A stretch of DNA of 64,000 bases. Source: UBA2336 sp964419145 (GTDB lineage: Bacteria > Bacteroidota > Bacteroidia > Cytophagales > Cyclobacteriaceae). Below are positions 61,401-64,000 of the stretch, piece after piece; position 1 is the stretch's first letter; each line of letters opens with the position of its first letter. The DNA is taken from positions 806,001 to 870,000 of the forward strand of contig CAYQOM010000002.1 in NCBI GenBank assembly GCA_964419145.1. Direction: 5' to 3'. The notes beneath the pieces were generated by a model, which had not been told where the DNA came from, searched no databases, and saw only the letters and a program-made list of their open reading frames with translations. The position numbers were made by a program, and so were the translations under genes.

Positions 61401-61467
61401 AAAAGAAGGCTAATAAAAATAATCCCAGTACCCTTGCCACAAACAGTCGTTTCTTGTTTAGAACCAC
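58399..61467 (-). CDS. Long exported TPR protein
   Basis: From GTG at 61467 this protein has about 1022 residues with a signal peptide (RLFVARVLGLFLLAFFFTAIL to GAQ); TTG at 61500 would add 11 residues in front of the positive region and is less likely. The rest is almost wholly tetratricopeptide repeats, about 25 to 27 units (for example NYVKASATFGKVDFVALT, YEQALFNFKDFTNRSPKSG and GNYETAANGLTQLISEGSG). Repeats of the YbgF/BamD type are present. It is the first gene of a minus-strand group: TPR, barrel, SPOR, ExbB, ExbD, TonB, folC, trmB. The scaffold presumably lies in the periplasm and bridges outer-membrane and cell-wall proteins. Confidence 0.85.
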   Translation of the reverse strand: MVLNKKRLFVARVLGLFLLAFFFTAILAGAQDQLSRSRSDLLYKKGLELVNHANYGAAREVFTQYLQQSTSTDTRRAEAEYYQAYCALNLGHSDAEKLLEEFVDSHPANPRSKTAYLDLANYFYTERNYVKASATFGKVDFVALTAEQRTEAYFKWGYSLFNQRKLDDALAKFNQVKIQDSPYAPAANYYAGYIAYGNGDYGSAYIDLKRAEANSAYAPIVPHLIANVLYRQKNYNDLIQYEAGLRDRASSIANYAEISMLVADAYYFKQEYQKALDAYELYLDKNKSKAPASLLYRAGYANYALGVDDRAIEYLKASAASSDTVSYYASYYLGILHLKQGNKPFAANAFDHARKYLNDKDLVEESTFHFAKVSYDLGKPDLAITELERFLIGFPSSTYTTEVKEILAQAYVNGNNYNKAIEYIESLPQRSIAVNQAYQKATFLKGTELFNKDDYAEASQYFQKSLSYPVSPQYVGLASFWIGEAYSIERKYQEAIPHYQKVIATTGVEPEVIVKTRYGLAYAHFNLQQYEQALFNFKDFTNRSPKSGNIYTDGLVRLADCYYVSKNYQEAVNTYNQARKLNSPDDDYILFQTGVINGILRKYPEARNQFNVLISGYPKSQYRDEAIFQRAQFEIEQGNYETAANGLTQLISEGSGSRFLPYAYMRRAASYFNLKQYDKTVSDYAAVIQKFPTHPAAQQVLLPLQEALGLANRSDEFDQYLTAFKTANPEGKNLEVVEFEAAKTQYFNQQYARAISGFKNFLTTYSGSARTQEANYYLAESYYRSVDLDNALPVYVQLSTDQNFTFLNRVVARIAEIEFRKGRYENAINSYRKMERMATNKKEQFNAWSGLMESFYLLAQYDSVNTYANIILEKGNINAGAQNKASLYLGKSAMAQGKYDIAKDEFINTLNTAQDEFGAEARYRLGEIFYLTGEYKQSYETLVGMDSEFGAYEEWVGRAFLLLADNFMAMQNPFQAKATLQSLIDKFPLEHIKSTAREKLAKIEAEELSNQKKTEADTLENK

Positions 61468-61596
61468 GAACAGCAAAAAATATTGCAAATGGCAGACCAA
61501 AAAATCAGTTCAAAAAATTTCCGTGTTATCTGCACGGACTCAAAGGTAAAGAAATTTGCGTGTAAGAACCAAAGCAGTCCCGTTCAATGAACATGT

Positions 61597-62619
61597 TCAG
61601 TGCATGAGTTTGTAAATCAGCTCACGAAGTATCTGCCCTTCATCTGCCGAACCAGAGTCAACGCCCTTCAACTGAAGATCAGCTGTTTTCAAGTGCATGA
61701 TGTTTTCAATGATCTTCATAAGTTGATAATGCTGTAAAGCCTGGCTGTAATCACGAACAGCATACGGACTGATTTTCAAGCTACTAACCAATCCTTTTTC
61801 ACTTTTGTCTGTAGCTTGTGCGGCAATAAGAAGCTTGCTGAAAAAAGAATACAGAAATGCTACAACCGGTATTACCGGATTGCGCTTGGTATTCTGTTCA
61901 AAATAATTCACGATCCGGGCAGCCGTTAGTCCATCGCGCTGAATCACGGATTTCTGCAATTCGAATATGTTGTATTCTTTACTCACCCCAACGTGACTCA
62001 TCACCCGTTCTACCGTAATGGACTCCCCTTGTTTAAGCAAAAGGCTTACCTTATCGAATTCGTTGGTTAACCGGTTTAAATCGTTACCCACCAACTGACT
62101 AAGGGTATAGGCCGCCTGGGCATCGATACTTACCTCTTTCTCACGGGCATATTCACTAATAAATTCAGGGAGTTGATTTTCGTAAAGCTTTTTACCAGAG
62201 ATGGTAGTGGCCAGCTTTTCAATGCTCTTACCCAACTCCTTCCGCTTATCAAGTTGCTTATGTTTATGGCAAAAGACCAACACCGTACTTGGTACGGGTT
62301 GTTTTAAGTAATCCAATAGTAGTTTCGCACCCGTTTCTCTCCCGATGTCCTGAATATCCTGAGCTTCCTTAACAATTACCACCTGCCGTTCAGCCATCAT
62401 GGGAAATCGCCTGGCATGCGTAAGCACGGTGGCCATGGCTACATCCTTGCCATAAACCACTACCTGATTGAAGCTTTTTTCAGCTTCTGAAAGTGCATGG
62501 GTTTCAATGTAATCGGAAATGTAGTCGATAAAATAACTCTCTTCACCTTGCAGGAAATAGACCGGATCGAATTTCCTCGCCTTCAGTTTTTCTAGAATCT
62601 TCTTTACACTGGCTTCCAT
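61597..62619 (-). CDS. holA: DNA polymerase III delta subunit
   Basis: The 340-residue protein has the HolA pattern: KARKFDPVYFLQGEESYFIDYISDYIE at the N-terminus, ARRFPMMAERQVVIVKEAQ (about 65 to 85), VPSTVLVFCHKHKQLDKRKELGK, then helical LVGNDLNRLTNEFDKVSLLL and a C-terminal collar domain (VSKEYNIFELQKSVIQRD and onwards). It loads the sliding clamp as part of the clamp loader. The start ATG overlaps the stop of the rhomboid gene (TAATG). Confidence 0.95.
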   Translation of the reverse strand: MEASVKKILEKLKARKFDPVYFLQGEESYFIDYISDYIETHALSEAEKSFNQVVVYGKDVAMATVLTHARRFPMMAERQVVIVKEAQDIQDIGRETGAKLLLDYLKQPVPSTVLVFCHKHKQLDKRKELGKSIEKLATTISGKKLYENQLPEFISEYAREKEVSIDAQAAYTLSQLVGNDLNRLTNEFDKVSLLLKQGESITVERVMSHVGVSKEYNIFELQKSVIQRDGLTAARIVNYFEQNTKRNPVIPVVAFLYSFFSKLLIAAQATDKSEKGLVSSLKISPYAVRDYSQALQHYQLMKIIENIMHLKTADLQLKGVDSGSADEGQILRELIYKLMH

Positions 62620-63179
62620 TATCCAACTCGTTTCCGGGCACTAAAAGTAATGGCTGATGTAATACCAACCAAGGCACCACCGAGGTGAGATTCCCACGAT
62701 ATTCCGGGGTCGCCTGGAAGCACACCATAGAAAACGCTTCCATACAAAAATAAGGTGATCACCGAAATGGCAATCGAACGAAAATCACGCCTGAATATGC
62801 CGAAGAAAATAAGAAAGAATGCCAAGCCGTAAACTACCCCGCTGGCGCCTATGTGATTGGCCGGGCGTGCAAAAAGCCACACCAATGTGTTCGTCCAGAA
62901 ATATGCGCGAAAGAAAACCGCTTTGGCTATGGCGTTATAGAAATAGAACAACGTTGCTCCCAAAAACAGCAATGGAATGGTATTCGATATCAGGTGATAC
63001 ACATCACCATGCGCCATGGGTCCTACAAAAATTCCAAGCAGTCCCTTTAAGGTACGCGGCTCGATACCGTAAGCGCTGATTTGCCAGGCAAAGTTTTGCT
63101 CCAGGTAAAAGCAGAGCCACATAAAAAAAACGAGACGAAACGGAATGACTGAACTTCCGATGATGGAGGATTGCGGCAT
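62619..63179 (-). CDS. Rhomboid family intramembrane serine protease
   Basis: The 186-residue protein has six membrane helices and the rhomboid active site: HGDVYHLISNTIPLL (helix 2, His and Asn), catalytic Ser113 in HIGASGVVYGLAFF (helix 4) and His165 in SWESHLGGALVGI (helix 6). It would cut membrane-spanning substrates within the bilayer of the inner membrane. It is followed by holA with a one-base overlap (TAATG) and preceded by a TerB-like gene by 5 bp, so the three probably form an operon. Confidence 0.92.
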   Translation of the reverse strand: MPQSSIIGSSVIPFRLVFFMWLCFYLEQNFAWQISAYGIEPRTLKGLLGIFVGPMAHGDVYHLISNTIPLLFLGATLFYFYNAIAKAVFFRAYFWTNTLVWLFARPANHIGASGVVYGLAFFLIFFGIFRRDFRSIAISVITLFLYGSVFYGVLPGDPGISWESHLGGALVGITSAITFSARKRVG

Positions 63180-63184
63180 CTAAA

Positions 63185-63652
63185 TCAGGTTGATGCAGGA
63201 TTTTTTATCATGTTTAGCTTGATGTACCGGGCTTCTTCATCCGCGATTGAATTGTACCCCAGCAAACCACCTGATGAACCTGCAATTTTCTCTGCCAGTC
63301 CCAACAAGGTTTTATAAAACTCTTCTGCAAATGCAGGATCAATCTTTGGCCATATCGCATTTAGTTCAGCCAGCTCCTCGGCAATCAGTGGGTTACGTTG
63401 TGTGGACTCGTATGGGTAGTTCTGAAGCACAATTTTCATTTTATCCTCGAAGTCTTGTGCAATTTCATGAAACAGAACTGACACGGATGAAACCGAACGG
63501 TTCTTTCTCTTTTCCGCATGGCGGATTGCTTCTTGTATTTCCTTGCGGTCGATCTTACCATCGGCACCTGCTATCAGAATACAAACAAGAATCGGTGCTT
63601 TATACACCAGTTCCATTTCATGTGGGTTGAGGGAGTGTATTTCAGGAACCAT
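63185..63652 (-). CDS. TerB-like helical protein, function unknown
   Basis: The 155-residue protein is alpha-helical, without signal peptide or membrane segment. The N-terminal part has APILVCILIAGADGKIDRKEIQEAIRHAEKRK (about 19 to 50), which looks like the acidic loop of the TerB/DjlA-like fold (GADGKID..E). The rest (ELNAIWPKIDPAFAEEFYKTLLGLAEKIAGSSGGLLGYNSIADEE) also resembles that fold. TerB proteins are linked to tellurite resistance and phage defence, but such stand-alone genes in core operons have no fixed role. It lies 5 bp upstream of the rhomboid gene. Confidence 0.65.
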   Translation of the reverse strand: MVPEIHSLNPHEMELVYKAPILVCILIAGADGKIDRKEIQEAIRHAEKRKNRSVSSVSVLFHEIAQDFEDKMKIVLQNYPYESTQRNPLIAEELAELNAIWPKIDPAFAEEFYKTLLGLAEKIAGSSGGLLGYNSIADEEARYIKLNMIKNPAST

Positions 63653-63750
63653 GATGAAAAACGTTTACAAATGTGCCTAATAATACCATGTTTTGGTACT
63701 TTTATGAGTTAAAAAAACTGTTGTATCTTACTCCTGTCAAGAATTAGCGC

Positions 63751-64000
63751 ATGTACGAAAAGGACCCTCTTAAAATATTCGTTGTAGAAGACGACCCGGC
63801 TTATACCAAATTTTTGAAATATGTATTGGGGCTTAACCCCGATTTCGAAGTAGAATATTTCACTACCGGTAAAGAGTGTCTGTCGAACCTGCACAAGAAT
63901 CCCTCTGTGATTACGCTGGACTACTCCTTACCCGACCAATCGGGTGAAAGTGTGTTGGAGCAGATCAGAAGCTACGATCCCAACATAAGTGTAATCATCG
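63751..64000 (+). CDS. Response regulator, receiver domain (cut by window edge)
   Basis: Translation from the ATG at 63751 gives MYEKDPLKIFVVEDDPAYTK, then LGLNPDFEVEYFTTGKECL and VITLDYSLPDQSGESVLEQIRSYDPN to the end. The acidic pair (EDD) and the phospho-acceptor Asp in LDYSLPD are in place. The output domain is beyond the edge, so the class cannot be stated; the receiver looks like those of NtrC-type regulators. It diverges from the TerB-like gene across about 98 bp. Confidence 0.85.
   Translation, partial: MYEKDPLKIFVVEDDPAYTKFLKYVLGLNPDFEVEYFTTGKECLSNLHKNPSVITLDYSLPDQSGESVLEQIRSYDPNISVII

Noticed and set aside
63653..63750. Small inverted repeat TACCA/TGGTA between the TerB-like gene and the response regulator
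   Set aside because: A five-base stem is too short to separate from chance; it may be an operator, but nothing else supports it.

Overview
The window looks like a chromosomal segment of a gliding-type Bacteroidota, most likely a member of the Cytophagales. The evidence is a SusC/SusD pair, type IX secretion (T9SS) cargo with both kinds of C-terminal sorting domain, a PorP/SprF protein, CarboxypepD_reg-like domains, a DUF5916 protein and the general gene content. A run of ten N inside susC shows that this is a scaffolded draft sequence.

Region 1 (1 to about 20.9 kb) is a deoxy-sugar utilisation locus, AT-rich compared with the rest. It holds an FMN-dependent L-lactate dehydrogenase (cut by the left edge), the remains of an L-fucose/L-rhamnose mutarotase that I found between annotated genes, an FGGY kinase, a RhaEW-like aldolase/lactaldehyde dehydrogenase fusion, a small unknown gene, a GntR/LacI-type regulator, SusC, SusD, a CBM9/DUF5916 outer-membrane protein, a DUF4432 epimerase-like protein, a phosphomannose-isomerase-like cupin, two tandem GH29 alpha-L-fucosidase-like enzymes and a sugar porter. 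The inferred route is: glycan released at the surface, uptake by SusCD, trimming by the GH29 enzymes, import by the porter, isomerisation (enzyme unknown here), phosphorylation, aldol cleavage to DHAP and L-lactaldehyde, then L-lactate and pyruvate. Six copies of one short motif lie in front of the transcription units of this locus and look like the operator of the GntR regulator.

Region 2 (20.9 to 23.3 kb) is a small accessory patch: an Xre/MbcA/ParS-type antitoxin without a RES toxin, a tyrosine recombinase, and a protein made of two HigA-like domains. Base composition changes here.

Region 3 (23.3 to 30.7 kb) is a tight four-gene operon on the minus strand: a HYR-repeat adhesin with a type B T9SS sorting domain, a PorP/SprF protein, a TPR/PD40/CRD protein resembling PorE without its OmpA domain, and a membrane histidine kinase. 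It may be a self-contained surface adhesin, export and sensing module.

Region 4 (30.9 to 38.4 kb) has an ABC-F protein of the YbiT type and a GH127, aldose-1-epimerase, GH/FGE-fusion operon for L-arabinose-containing glycans.

Region 5 (38.4 to 64 kb) is mostly core genome: gyrA, LpoB-like and COG3014 lipoproteins, rpe, a T9SS-secreted subtilase, trmB, folC, a TonB/ExbD/ExbB set with SPOR, barrel and TPR partners, holA, rhomboid, and response regulators. I saw no tRNA, rRNA or CRISPR array.
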